NCBI GenBank assembly: GCA_013331965.1
Contig: DUFL01000051.1
Location: 43,228-57,636, forward strand
From: Candidatus Woesearchaeota archaeon
GTDB taxonomy: Archaea > Nanobdellota > Nanobdellia > Woesearchaeales > UBA10107
Direction: 5' to 3'
Length of the DNA stretch: 14,409 nt
In this document: positions 1 through 8,403 of the stretch, one piece after another
Numbering within the stretch: position 1 is the stretch's first letter
Layout: each line of letters opens with the position of its first letter
Position numbers and translations under genes: made by a program
Notes under the pieces: model-generated
Told to the model about the DNA's origin: nothing
Database searches by the model: none
Seen by the model: only the letters and a program-made list of their open reading frames with translations

Positions 1-1188
1 ATTGCAATCATGAGCTACAAAGGATATAATATCGAAGATGCAGTCATCATCAATCAGGGTTCTTTAGACAGGGGATTGTTCAGATCAACATATTTCAGGC
101 CGGAAACAACTGAAGAAATAAGATATTCGGGCGGATTAATGGACGAAATAGGGACTCCTGACAAAGAAACAAAAGGATACAGGACTGAGAAAGATTACAG
201 ATACCTGCAGGACGACGGAATGATATATCCTGAAGCGAAAGTCGGTGAAGATGATGTTGTCATAGGAAAAACAAGCCCTCCAAGATTCCTGAGCTCAATG
301 GACGAGTATAATCTTGGTACAAATGTAAGAAGAGAAAGCTCGACAGCAATCAAGCACGGAGAAACAGGAGTTGTTGATTTTGTTTTAGTGACTGAAAGTG
401 AGGAAGGAAATAAATTAGTCCAGGTGAGGATGAGGGACCAGAGAATCCCGGAAATAGGGGATAAATTCACATCAAGACACGGACAAAAAGGAATTGTCGG
501 TATGATTGTTCCTCAGTCAGAGATGCCTTTCACAGCATCAGGAATCACTCCTGATATTTTGACAAGTCCGCACGGAATCCCGTCACGTATGACGGTTTCC
601 CATCTTATCGAGATGCTTGGAGGAAAAACAGGAGCACTGAGCGGAAGAAGGATTGACGGAACAATTTTCGAATCAGAGCCTGAAAAAGACTTAAGATTAG
701 AACTGGCAAAACTTGGATTCAGGGAAGACGGAACAGAAACGATGTACAATGGAGAAACAGGAGAGAAATATATCGCAAGAATCTATGTCGGAAATATGTT
801 TTACTTAAGATTAAGATACATGGTTGCAAATAAATTGCTTTCAAGAGCAAGAGGGCCTATACAGCTGCTTACAAGACAGCCGACAGAAGGAAGGTCCAAA
901 GAAGGCGGCTTAAGATTGGGAGAGATGGAAAAAGATACTTTCGTCGCGAACGGAGCTGCGCTGCTGCTGAAGGAAAGATTTGATTCAGACAGAACAATAA
1001 TACCTGTCTGCGAAAAATGCGGCTCTGTAGGCTACTACAACGAATACAAGAAACAGAAGATGTGCCCGATCTGCGGAGAGGATTCAGAGCTTGCAAATGT
1101 CGAGATGGCCTATGCATTTAAGCTGATAATCGATGAATTAAAATCTCTTGGTATAAATCTAAAGCTTTCGCTGGAGGATAAGTATTAA
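1..1188 (+). CDS. rpoB: DNA-directed RNA polymerase subunit B (B' part), 3' portion, 5' end outside the window
   Basis: C-terminal part of the second-largest RNA polymerase subunit, which forms one side of the active-site cleft. The frame is open from base 1, and the first codons read I-A-I-M-S-Y-K-G-Y-N-I-E-D-A, a highly conserved internal block of RpoB. The ATG at 10 is therefore an internal methionine, not a start. Also visible are the GQKGIVG block, the long conserved stretch through SPHGIPSRMT, and RSKEGGLRLGEME. Near the end a zinc ribbon has paired cysteines encoded around 1009-1020 and 1062-1076. It ends in TAA that shares one base with the rpoA1 ATG. Whether B is a single protein or split into B'' and B', as in many euryarchaea, cannot be seen from here. 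Identity is certain. Confidence 0.97.
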   Translation: MAIMSYKGYNIEDAVIINQGSLDRGLFRSTYFRPETTEEIRYSGGLMDEIGTPDKETKGYRTEKDYRYLQDDGMIYPEAKVGEDDVVIGKTSPPRFLSSMDEYNLGTNVRRESSTAIKHGETGVVDFVLVTESEEGNKLVQVRMRDQRIPEIGDKFTSRHGQKGIVGMIVPQSEMPFTASGITPDILTSPHGIPSRMTVSHLIEMLGGKTGALSGRRIDGTIFESEPEKDLRLELAKLGFREDGTETMYNGETGEKYIARIYVGNMFYLRLRYMVANKLLSRARGPIQLLTRQPTEGRSKEGGLRLGEMEKDTFVANGAALLLKERFDSDRTIIPVCEKCGSVGYYNEYKKQKMCPICGEDSELANVEMAYAFKLIIDELKSLGINLKLSLEDKY

Positions 1189-3758
1189 TGGACGATCAGG
1201 TTGTTTACAAGAAAATAGGGAGTATCGCTTTCGGATTATTTGACCCGGCAACATTAAAGAAAATGTCTGCTGCAAAAATAGTAACTCCTGAGCTTTATGA
1301 CAGAGAAGGCTATCCTGTCGATGGCGGTCTGATGGATATCAGGATGGGAGTTATCGATCCTGGTTTGAGATGCAAGACATGCGGCCAGAAAATAAAAGAA
1401 TGTCCGGGGCACTTCGGCTACATGGAATTGGCAAGGCCTATCATGCACATAAAATTCATAACACTTGTTCTTTCACTATTGAGAAGCACATGCAAGCAAT
1501 GCGGAAGAATTTTAATTCCGCAGGACAAGATAGCTTCCCTCACAGAAGAATTAAAAAAAATAGAAGAAGAAGGAGGAGTCGAGGAGAGAAGAAAAAGAAT
1601 TGTCGAGATAGTCGCTTCTCTCAAGACAGCAACAAAGTGTCCGCACTGCAAATCAAAGCAGATGAAAGTCACCCTTGAGAAGCCTTATACTTTCCTTGAA
1701 GATGATAAAAGATTAAGTCCGATTGAAATAAGATCAAGATTGGAAAAAATACCAAACGAAGAACTGCACGTCATGGGAATCAACGGGGAAGTCGCAAGGC
1801 CAGAATGGTCTATCCTTACCATGATGTCAATTCCTCCTGTAACTATGAGGCCGTCCATCACGCTTGAATCAGGAGAAAGAAGCGAAGATGACTTAACTCA
1901 TAAATTAGGAGATATCGTAAGAATCAACCAGAGATTATTTGAAAATATTAACGCAGGTGCTCCTGAAATCATAATTGAAGATTTATGGGACTTACTGCAG
2001 TATCACATAACAACATTCTTCGATAACGAGGTTGCACAGCTCCCTCCTGCCAGACATAGAAATGGGCAGCCTTTGAAAACAATAAGCGAAAGAATAAAAT
2101 CAAAAGAAGGAAGAATAAGGCACAACTTAGCTGGAAAAAGGACAAACTTCTCGGCAAGAACAGTCATTTCTCCTGATCCTATGATTTCTATAAATGAAGT
2201 CGGTGTTCCTGAAGCAATCGCTAAAAAACTTACAGTTCCTGAAAGAGTTACTGACTGGAACATTGAATACTTAAAAGAATTTGTCAAAAAAGGACCAGGC
2301 GAATATCCCGGTTCAAATTACATCATAAGACCTGATGGAAAAAAGAAAAAGATAACAAGCGAAACTCAGGAAGCATGTCTTGAAGAACTGCAGCCGGGAT
2401 ATGTTGTTGAAAGGCATTTGATGGACGGGGATATTGCAATTTTTAACAGACAGCCTTCACTGCACAGAATGAGCATGATGTGCCACAGAGTAAGGATTCT
2501 CCCGGGAAAAACATTAAGGCTTAATGTAGCTGTTTGCGCTCCTTACAACGCAGACTTTGACGGAGATGAGATGAACCTTCATATTCCTCAGACAGAAGAG
2601 GCAAGAGCAGAAGCAGAGATACTTATGCTCGTCCAGACTCAGATAATTTCCCCAAGATACGGACTTGCAATCATAGGAGGAACCCAGGACGCGCTTTCCG
2701 GAAATTATATCTTAACAAAAAAACTTAATTTCCCAAGAAAAAAAGCAGTTGAACTTGCTTCAGCGATAGGGATCGAGGATTTCAAGAGACTTCCGAAAAA
2801 AGATACTGTGAGCGGAAAAGAACTTTTCAGCCTTCTTATCCCTCTTGATTTTTCATTCAAAGGAGAATCAAAGGACGGAAATCCAGTTATAATAAAAGAC
2901 GGCCAGCTTATTGAAGGTCACATGGATGATGCAAATTTGGGAGAGGGAGCAGGATTGTTCCTAAGACATATTCACAAACAGTACGGGGAAGAATTTACAG
3001 CAGATTTGCTTGGGAAAATTTTCAAGCTTGGAATTGTGACTTTGATGGAGTACGGACAGAGTGCAGCATTATCAGATCTTGATTTATCGCTTAAGGCGCA
3101 GTCAGAAATCAATTCTGTTCTGGAAAGTGCATATGAAAAAGTCGATGAATTAATCAGCGCATTCCACAAAGGGACAATGGAGACTTTCCCCGGAAAAACA
3201 CTGAGGGAAACATTTGAGATGAGAGCACTTGAAACGCTCAACAAGGCAAGAAACAAGATTGCAAATACTATCTCAGACAATGCAACAAAAGACTCTCATC
3301 TTGAAGTAATGATCAAGTCGGGAGCGGCAGGAAAGTTTTTACATTTAACTCAAATGTCAGCATGTGTAGGACAGCAGGCCCTTCACGGCGGAAGGATTGG
3401 GCAAGGTTACAAAAACAGGACGCTTTCTGCTTTCAAGAAAGATGATATCGGACCGGAAGCGAGAGGATTCATCTCAGCAGGATTCAAGACAGGATTAAAA
3501 CCGTATGAATTTTTCTTCATGTCGATGACAGGAAGGGACGCACTGATGGATACTGCACTGAGAACTCCTAAATCAGGTTATCTTTACAGAAGGCTTGCAA
3601 ATGCGATGCAGGACCTAAGAGTTGAATATGATGAGACAGTCAGGGATTCATCAGGAAAAATAATCCAGTTCAAGTACGGAGAAGACGGAATTGATGTTTC
3701 AAAATCAGAGAACGGAAAACTTAATGTCAAAAGAATAGTTGACAAGGTGCTCGGATGA
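1188..3758 (+). CDS. rpoA1: DNA-directed RNA polymerase subunit A' (Rpo1N)
   Basis: Largest-subunit N-terminal part (856 aa) of the archaeal RNA polymerase, which carries most of the catalytic centre. The N-terminal clamp has one zinc site with C62, C65, C72 and H75, and a second with C102, C105, C151 and C154. The absolutely conserved N-A-D-F-D-G-D motif lies at residues 454-460, and D456, D458 and D460 should hold the catalytic Mg2+. The ATG overlaps the rpoB stop by one base (TAATG), and a good Shine-Dalgarno GGAGG lies at 1173-1177, so the start is secure. The protein stops at the usual archaeal A'/A'' split point, with the trigger loop encoded by the next gene. Length is normal for the family. 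Confidence 0.98.
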   Translation: MDDQVVYKKIGSIAFGLFDPATLKKMSAAKIVTPELYDREGYPVDGGLMDIRMGVIDPGLRCKTCGQKIKECPGHFGYMELARPIMHIKFITLVLSLLRSTCKQCGRILIPQDKIASLTEELKKIEEEGGVEERRKRIVEIVASLKTATKCPHCKSKQMKVTLEKPYTFLEDDKRLSPIEIRSRLEKIPNEELHVMGINGEVARPEWSILTMMSIPPVTMRPSITLESGERSEDDLTHKLGDIVRINQRLFENINAGAPEIIIEDLWDLLQYHITTFFDNEVAQLPPARHRNGQPLKTISERIKSKEGRIRHNLAGKRTNFSARTVISPDPMISINEVGVPEAIAKKLTVPERVTDWNIEYLKEFVKKGPGEYPGSNYIIRPDGKKKKITSETQEACLEELQPGYVVERHLMDGDIAIFNRQPSLHRMSMMCHRVRILPGKTLRLNVAVCAPYNADFDGDEMNLHIPQTEEARAEAEILMLVQTQIISPRYGLAIIGGTQDALSGNYILTKKLNFPRKKAVELASAIGIEDFKRLPKKDTVSGKELFSLLIPLDFSFKGESKDGNPVIIKDGQLIEGHMDDANLGEGAGLFLRHIHKQYGEEFTADLLGKIFKLGIVTLMEYGQSAALSDLDLSLKAQSEINSVLESAYEKVDELISAFHKGTMETFPGKTLRETFEMRALETLNKARNKIANTISDNATKDSHLEVMIKSGAAGKFLHLTQMSACVGQQALHGGRIGQGYKNRTLSAFKKDDIGPEARGFISAGFKTGLKPYEFFFMSMTGRDALMDTALRTPKSGYLYRRLANAMQDLRVEYDETVRDSSGKIIQFKYGEDGIDVSKSENGKLNVKRIVDKVLG

Positions 3759-4888
3759 ACACAGAAGAGATAAAATCAAAATTGACAAAAAAAATAATTG
3801 AAGATGTAGAGGACTGCATACCGAAAGGGACATCTGCAGATAAAATAAAAAAGATATATGAAGATGTCATGAAAGAATACGAACTGGCAAAAGTCGCCCA
3901 GGGAGAAAGTGTTGGAATAATTTCAGCAGAATCAATCGGGGAACCGGGCACTCAGATGATATTAAGAACATTCCATCTCGCAGGAGTTGCGGAAATGAAC
4001 GTCACGACAGGTCTTCCAAGGCTTATCGAGATCCTTGACGGAAGAAAATCGATTGAAACTCCTATGATGGAGATATATCTCAAAGAGCCTTACAAATCAG
4101 GAAAGAACATCAAGGAACTGGCTGTTCAGATAAAAGAGACAAGACTCGGCGAATTGGTAAAAGAATTCATAATTGATCTTGCAGAAAACACCGTTTCATT
4201 CACACTGGATGAAGATAAATTAAAATTAATAGGAGCTACACCTTCTTTGATAATAAAAGCTATAGAAAAAGCAGCTAAACTTCCTGTAAAGCAGAACGGA
4301 AGAGAAATTTCAGTTCCGGTGACGAGCAAGGAAGCGGGAGTAAATGAAGTCTACAAACTGAAAGAGCTGTTAAGACATGTATTTGTCGCGGGAGTAAAAA
4401 ACATAACACAGGTCCTTCCTGTGAAAAGAGGAGAGGAATATGTAATAATAACAGCAGGATCAAATCTCAAGGCAATTTTGGGAATGGAAGCTGTTGATGT
4501 TCATAGAACGACATCAAATGATATCTTTGAGCTTAACGCTGTTTTCGGAATAGAAGCTGCAAGAGCCTCAATCATAAATGAGATTTATAAAATAATTGAA
4601 TCTCAAGGTTTAAATGTCGATGAAAGACACATCATGCTCGTAGCAGATATGATGACAGTTGACGGGATGATAAAAGGCATCACAAGATACGGAATCATCG
4701 GAGAAAAAAGTTCAGTTTTAGCCCGTGCATCATTTGAGACGCCGATAAAACACCTCATCAACGCAGCTTTAGTGGGAGAAAGAGATCCTTTGAATTCAGT
4801 AGTTGAAAATGTGATGATAAACCAGATTGTTCCGATTGGAACAGGACAGTCAAGAATTGTTATGAAAGATAAGGAGAATAAAAAATGA
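3755..4888 (+). CDS. rpoA2: DNA-directed RNA polymerase subunit A'' (Rpo1C)
   Basis: C-terminal part of the largest RNA polymerase subunit (377 aa), separate from A' as in most archaea. The conserved block G-E-S-V-G-I-I-S-A-E-S-I-G-E-P-G-T-Q-M at residues 50-68, followed by RTFHLAG and TTGLPRLIEILDGRK, contains the trigger-loop region that acts in nucleotide addition and translocation. The ATG overlaps the TGA of rpoA1 by four bases, typical of translational coupling, with GGTG at 3746-3749 as a weak ribosome binding site. The 3' end overlaps rpl30e in the same way. No anomaly is seen. Confidence 0.98.
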   Translation: MNTEEIKSKLTKKIIEDVEDCIPKGTSADKIKKIYEDVMKEYELAKVAQGESVGIISAESIGEPGTQMILRTFHLAGVAEMNVTTGLPRLIEILDGRKSIETPMMEIYLKEPYKSGKNIKELAVQIKETRLGELVKEFIIDLAENTVSFTLDEDKLKLIGATPSLIIKAIEKAAKLPVKQNGREISVPVTSKEAGVNEVYKLKELLRHVFVAGVKNITQVLPVKRGEEYVIITAGSNLKAILGMEAVDVHRTTSNDIFELNAVFGIEAARASIINEIYKIIESQGLNVDERHIMLVADMMTVDGMIKGITRYGIIGEKSSVLARASFETPIKHLINAALVGERDPLNSVVENVMINQIVPIGTGQSRIVMKDKENKK

Positions 4889-5145
4889 GTTTAGCAGAAC
4901 TGAAAAAACATGTAGGAAGCAAGAAATTGCTGCTTGGAGCAGACAGAACTCTGAAGAATCTGAAAAAGGGAGAATTAAAAGAGATATTCCTTTCTTCGAA
5001 TACTGCTGAAAATGTCAAAGAAGATATTGAAACAATCTCAAAGAAGTTCAATGTTAAAATATACAAACTGGATATAACGAGCGAGGAAATGGGAGTTGTC
5101 GTCAAGAAGCCATTCTCTGTTTCTGTTGCTTCTTTGCAAAAATAA
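4885..5145 (+). CDS. rpl30e: Ribosomal protein L30e (eL30)
   Basis: Small protein of the L7Ae/L30e RNA-binding fold, here a component of the large ribosomal subunit. At 86 aa it is somewhat shorter than the usual roughly 100 aa. The order of motifs fits the family: a KLLLGADRTLKNLKKGE segment like the family's G-x-x-x-T-x-K region, a central IFLSSNTAENVKEDI strand-helix, and the EEMGVVVKKPFSVSVASL end resembling the family's L-G-x-x-x-x-K-P-F-x-V-x-x-L. It starts by a 4-bp ATGA overlap with rpoA2, with AAGGAG at 4871-4876 at ideal spacing. Its place between rpoA'' and nusA is the standard archaeal arrangement and supports the identification. Confidence 0.9.
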   Translation: MSLAELKKHVGSKKLLLGADRTLKNLKKGELKEIFLSSNTAENVKEDIETISKKFNVKIYKLDITSEEMGVVVKKPFSVSVASLQK

Positions 5146-5146
5146 A

Positions 5147-5566
5147 ATGAATACAAAAGTTGTTTTCGACATAAATGTTCTTAACATAATGAAAACATTT
5201 GACAATGTAACTCACGCTAAATTAAAAGATTGCATTGTCGAGGAAGAAAAGATAATATTCATTGTTTCGGAGAATGAACTCAGCAAAGCAATCGGAAAGA
5301 ATGCTTCTAATGTGAAAAGGCTTGCTGAGATTCTTAAGAAAAAAATAAAGATTGTTGAATTCAGTTCTGATACACTGAAGCTTATTAAGAATTTTATCCA
5401 TCCTCTGAAAGCTGACAATATCTATGAAGAAAACGGAATTGTTGTTCTCGAAAGCGCCGATTCAAAGGTAAAAGGATTATTGATTGGAAGGGCCGCGCAA
5501 AACCTGAGAAAACTTGAGGAATATATCAGAAGATATGTCGATGTCAAGGAGATAAAGGTTGTTTAA
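5147..5566 (+). CDS. nusA: Archaeal NusA-like transcription factor, two KH domains
   Basis: A 139-aa archaeal NusA protein, made only of KH-type RNA-binding domains and lacking the N-terminal polymerase-binding and S1 domains of bacterial NusA. The KH loop motifs are IGKNASN in the first half and IGRAAQN in the second. The ATG at 5147 was chosen because it follows the rpl30e stop with a 1-nt gap and begins the conserved region. A longer reading from a TTG at 5096 adds 17 residues that overlap rpl30e and have no family likeness. The neighbours rpl30e upstream and rps12-rps7 downstream are classical for nusA, although a foreign-looking gene now separates it from rps12. Confidence 0.93.
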   Translation: MNTKVVFDINVLNIMKTFDNVTHAKLKDCIVEEEKIIFIVSENELSKAIGKNASNVKRLAEILKKKIKIVEFSSDTLKLIKNFIHPLKADNIYEENGIVVLESADSKVKGLLIGRAAQNLRKLEEYIRRYVDVKEIKVV

Positions 5567-5576
5567 AAATCATTAC

Positions 5577-5602
5577 TTATATAAAAAAGAACATATTTAT
5601 AT
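5577..5602 (+). promoter_or_regulatory. Promoter of the nitronate monooxygenase-like gene, two TATA-like boxes
   Basis: TTATATAA at 5577-5584 and TATTTATAT at 5594-5602 lie between nusA and the next ATG at 5624. The second is centred about 25 bp before the ATG, which places the transcript start at or next to the start codon (leaderless). The first would give a leader of roughly 15-20 nt. Confidence 0.65.
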
Positions 5603-5623
5603 CCCTTAGTAAGTCTCAGAAAT

Positions 5624-7048
5624 ATGTCCAACGTAAGCAGCATCTCAAGCAAGAGAATCATCCAAGGTGGAATGGGTGCAGGAGTTTCAGGATACAGACT
5701 TGCACGAAAAGTTTCTGGTTATGGTCAATTGGGAGTCATTTCTGCAACGGCGGCAGACAATCTTCTCATAAGAGGACTGCAGAATGGGGATTCCGGAGGA
5801 GAATTAAGAGATGCACTTGGTCATTTTCCGAATCAAGATATCGCAAAGAGAACTATTGACAGATTCTATATCAAGGATGGAAAAGCTAATGACGAGAAAT
5901 ACATCCTCAATCAGTTTCCTTCTTTTGAAAAAATAAACAATGCAGAATTTAGATTAAAAAATAAAGATTTAGAAGACACACTCGTTGCTGGCGCATTTAC
6001 ACAGGTACACTTAGCAAAAAGAGGGCATAGCAATCCAGTCGGTGCGAATTTTCTGAATAAAATAGAATGGGCGCAGCTCCCTACGCTTTACGGAGCGATG
6101 CTTGCAGGAGTTGATGTTATTCTCATAGGCGCAGGATTTCCAAGAGAAATTCCTGAAATTCTTTCATTGTTTACTTCAGGAAATGACGGCAAAATGAGCG
6201 TTTCCGTGAGCGATAAAAAATACAGCATAGTTTTCAGCCCTCAGAGATACGGCAAATCTGAAGTAAAAAGACCGGTATTTTTAGGAGTTGTTGGAAATCA
6301 CCTTGGTGTAAAAGGACTGCCGAATGCTGACGGTTATGTTTTTGAAGGACCGATTGCCGGCGGACACAATCCTCCTGCAAGGAGCAAAACATTAAATGAT
6401 ATAGGCGAACCTCTTTACGGACCAAAAGACGAAATGAATTTTGATTTACTCGCGATGTTATTGAAACAAAACGGAGGACATCAACCTTATTGGCTTGCAG
6501 GAAACTACTCTACGCGACTTGCTGAAGCGATATCTCACGGCGCATCCGGGGTGCAGGTTGGAACTCCTTTTGCATTTTCACAGGACTCAGGAATAACCAC
6601 TGAATTAAAACAGCAGGCTCTCGAAGAAATAATTAACGGCACTGCAAAAGTACTCACGAGCGCAAGAGCATCACCGACTGGATTCCCCTTCAAAATATTT
6701 CAGCTGCCTGGAACAGTTGGAACTCAGGAAACGTATGATAAAAGAGAGAGGGTTTGCAGTCTTGGACATCTAATAGAAATATGCGAGGATGCAGGCGGAA
6801 GAATAATAACAAGATGTCCTGCCGAACCTGTTGAAGGATTTGTAAGAAAAGGCGGAAGTCCTGAAGAAGCGGAAGGAAGAATTTGCCTGTGCAATGGACT
6901 TATGGCCACAATCGGTCTCGGAATGCCGGGAGAACCGCCTTTAGTGACATCGGGTGCCGATTTTACTGCAGTAAAAGAACTCGTTGGAAAACACGGAATG
7001 AAATACACTGCAGAGAATGTTGTTGATTATATTTTAGGAAAAGTTTAA
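5624..7048 (+). CDS. Nitronate monooxygenase superfamily FMN-dependent oxidoreductase
   Basis: A 474-aa TIM-barrel flavoprotein of the nitronate monooxygenase (2-nitropropane dioxygenase) superfamily. The N-terminus has the family signature IIQGGMGAGVSGYRLA (residues 12-27) followed by GQLGVISA. VDVILIGAG lies near 163-171, and E-G-P-I-A-G-G-H at 241-248 contains H248, the position of the histidine conserved in this superfamily. GASGVQVGTPF at 306-316 forms the usual phosphate-binding end. The last 100 residues are a cysteine-containing extension (C378, C387, C398, C421, C423) with RCPAEPVEGF and RICLCNGLMA motifs. I recall these from a long bacterial subfamily whose substrate is unknown. It is predicted cytoplasmic. 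It has its own promoter and interrupts the usual nusA-rps12 linkage. The true substrate is not predictable; an enoyl reductase-like role is also possible. Confidence 0.85.
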   Translation: MSNVSSISSKRIIQGGMGAGVSGYRLARKVSGYGQLGVISATAADNLLIRGLQNGDSGGELRDALGHFPNQDIAKRTIDRFYIKDGKANDEKYILNQFPSFEKINNAEFRLKNKDLEDTLVAGAFTQVHLAKRGHSNPVGANFLNKIEWAQLPTLYGAMLAGVDVILIGAGFPREIPEILSLFTSGNDGKMSVSVSDKKYSIVFSPQRYGKSEVKRPVFLGVVGNHLGVKGLPNADGYVFEGPIAGGHNPPARSKTLNDIGEPLYGPKDEMNFDLLAMLLKQNGGHQPYWLAGNYSTRLAEAISHGASGVQVGTPFAFSQDSGITTELKQQALEEIINGTAKVLTSARASPTGFPFKIFQLPGTVGTQETYDKRERVCSLGHLIEICEDAGGRIITRCPAEPVEGFVRKGGSPEEAEGRICLCNGLMATIGLGMPGEPPLVTSGADFTAVKELVGKHGMKYTAENVVDYILGKV

Positions 7049-7205
7049 GAGAAGCACGTGTGGAAAGATTTTAGATATTTGTTTTATGATTCTTCAAGAT
7101 GTTCTCCAAGTTCTCAGTGTTTATCTTTATATATCTTCCATATTGTAAATAATTAACCTAAATCACATAACAATCTTTATAAACCACCATAAAGCAGGAA
7201 TATTC
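7049..7205. promoter_or_regulatory. Intergenic region with the rps12 TATA box
   Basis: This holds TTTATAAA at 7176-7183, centred about 26 bp before the rps12 ATG at 7206, which predicts a leaderless rps12-rps7 mRNA. A second TATA-like TTTATATAT at 7126-7134 is about 75 bp upstream and could give a longer leader or an unrelated transcript. T-rich segments soon after 7048 may end the upstream transcript. No gene is seen. Confidence 0.65.
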
Positions 7206-7643
7206 ATGGGCAAGAAATCAAACGGACTGAATTCTGCAAAGAAGCTAAGGCATAGAAGGCATACCAGCCTTTGGCTTAAGAAAAAATACGTTCAAAGAAT
7301 TTTGCAAAGTAAATTAAAATTCGACCCGTTAGAAGGTTCCTCTCAGGCAAGAGGAATCGTTCTTGAAAAAGTACAGGTTGAAGCAAAGCAGCCGAACTCA
7401 GCAATGAGAAAATGCGTTAAAGTTCAGTTAATCAAAAACGGAAAGCAGGTTACAGCATTCTGCACCGGAGATGGTGCAACAAAATTGATAGATGAGCATG
7501 ATGAAGTCATTGTAGAACAGATCGGTGGAATTAAAGGAAGGGCAAAAGGAGATTTGCCTGGAATAAGATGGTGCGTAATAAAAGTCAATGATCAAAGTTT
7601 AGATGCGTTAAGAAAAGGAATAATCGAGAAGGCAAGAAAATAA
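7206..7643 (+). CDS. rps12: Ribosomal protein S12 (uS12)
   Basis: Small-subunit ribosomal protein of the decoding centre, 145 aa, the normal archaeal length. The universally conserved loop K-Q-P-N-S-A-M-R-K-C is at residues 61-70, followed by VKVQLIKNGKQVTAF and GGIKGRAKGDLPG. The start ATG lies about 26 bp after a TATA box, as expected for leaderless translation. The stop is separated from rps7 by one base, and the two genes form the usual S12-S7 operon. No elongation factor 1A or S10 gene follows, so the longer str-type cluster is broken here. Confidence 0.98.
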   Translation: MGKKSNGLNSAKKLRHRRHTSLWLKKKYVQRILQSKLKFDPLEGSSQARGIVLEKVQVEAKQPNSAMRKCVKVQLIKNGKQVTAFCTGDGATKLIDEHDEVIVEQIGGIKGRAKGDLPGIRWCVIKVNDQSLDALRKGIIEKARK

Positions 7644-7644
7644 A

Positions 7645-8244
7645 ATGACAGAAGTAAAAGCATTCAACAGATGGGACGCAATAGGAGTAAAATCTTCAGA
7701 TCCCGGCTTGATGAGCTACATTACAGTCACTCCAAGATTTCTGCCTAAAACTGGAGCTAAGTACGCAAAACAAAAATTCCACAAATCGAAAATATTCATT
7801 CTTGAAAGATTGATGAACAAGATGATGGTTGCGGGACACAGAGCAAAAAAACATAAAATAAGCTCCGGCCATAATTCTGGAAAATCACAGTTGGTGTCAA
7901 AAATAATGATAAAAGTTTTAGAGCAGTTGGAAATAAGAACAAAGCAGAATCCAATCCAGGTTGTGATAACTGCGATTGAAAATGCTGCTCCGAGAGAGGA
8001 AATCATCGCGATTGAATACGGCGGTGCAAGATATCCGAAAGCAGTTGAAAGCTCTCCTCAGAGAAGGATTGATATGGCGCTACGATTTATCACTCAAGGC
8101 GCTTCACAAAAAGCGTTCAACACTAAAAAATCAATTGAAGACTGCTTAGTTGATGAGCTTTTGGCAGCATTTAACTTAAGCCCTAATTCAAATGCAATTT
8201 CTAAGAAGAACGAATTGGAAAGACAGGCTGACAGTTCCAGATAA
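7645..8244 (+). CDS. rps7: Ribosomal protein S7 (uS7)
   Basis: Small-subunit head protein that binds 16S rRNA and lines the tRNA exit site. It has 199 aa, typical of archaea. Recognisable blocks are RLMNKMM, a long middle helix region, IENAAPREEI, the conserved GGARYPKAVESSPQRRIDMALRFIT, and an S-x-K-x-x-x-D-x-L-x-D-E-L-L-x-A-F end. It begins one nucleotide after the rps12 stop, with a weak GAGAAGG upstream at 7626-7632. It is the last gene of the rps12 unit, and a T-tract follows the stop. Confidence 0.97.
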   Translation: MTEVKAFNRWDAIGVKSSDPGLMSYITVTPRFLPKTGAKYAKQKFHKSKIFILERLMNKMMVAGHRAKKHKISSGHNSGKSQLVSKIMIKVLEQLEIRTKQNPIQVVITAIENAAPREEIIAIEYGGARYPKAVESSPQRRIDMALRFITQGASQKAFNTKKSIEDCLVDELLAAFNLSPNSNAISKKNELERQADSSR

Positions 8245-8403
8245 AGTTATTTATTTTTTAGTTTGTTATTAAACCAGTATTATTTGACTTGGGATTTCTG
8301 CTTAGTTCGAACTTAGCAAAGCAGCCCCGGATAAGTATTTTTATTAATAATTACAAACAAAAAATGTTTAAAATTATAACTAAATAATTTAATTAAAAAC
8401 AAT
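8245..8403. terminator. Convergent intergenic region with T-tracts on both strands
   Basis: A T6 run at 8254-8259 just after rps7 fits an archaeal U-tract terminator on the + strand. An A6 run at 8359-8364 gives a U6 tract downstream of the - strand membrane protein gene. Between them are the perfect 10-bp palindrome AGTTCGAACT (8305-8314), an outer CTGCTT/AAGCAG pairing, and a GCCCCGG motif at 8324-8330 that recurs after another gene. No coding capacity is seen. Confidence 0.55.

Noticed and set aside
195..470. Antisense frames within the RNA polymerase genes (e.g. 195-470, 2972-3280, 4860-5156)
   Set aside because: They are shadows of strongly conserved coding frames on the + strand, with no promoter or family motif.
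10..1188. RNA polymerase B gene starting at ATG 10
   Set aside because: The frame is open to base 1, and the residues around this ATG are a conserved internal block of RpoB, so the gene begins outside the window.
5096..5146. Longer nusA start at TTG 5096
   Set aside because: It overlaps rpl30e by about 50 bp and adds residues unlike NusA. ATG 5147 follows the rpl30e stop directly.
7126..7157. C/D box small RNA downstream of the extra TATA-like box before rps12
   Set aside because: No proper C (RTGATGA) and D (CTGA) boxes at suitable spacing could be found on either strand.
8300..8330. tRNA-like T-arm TTCGAAC near 8307-8313
   Set aside because: The flanking bases do not form a 5-bp T stem, and no anticodon arm, D arm or acceptor stem can be built around it.
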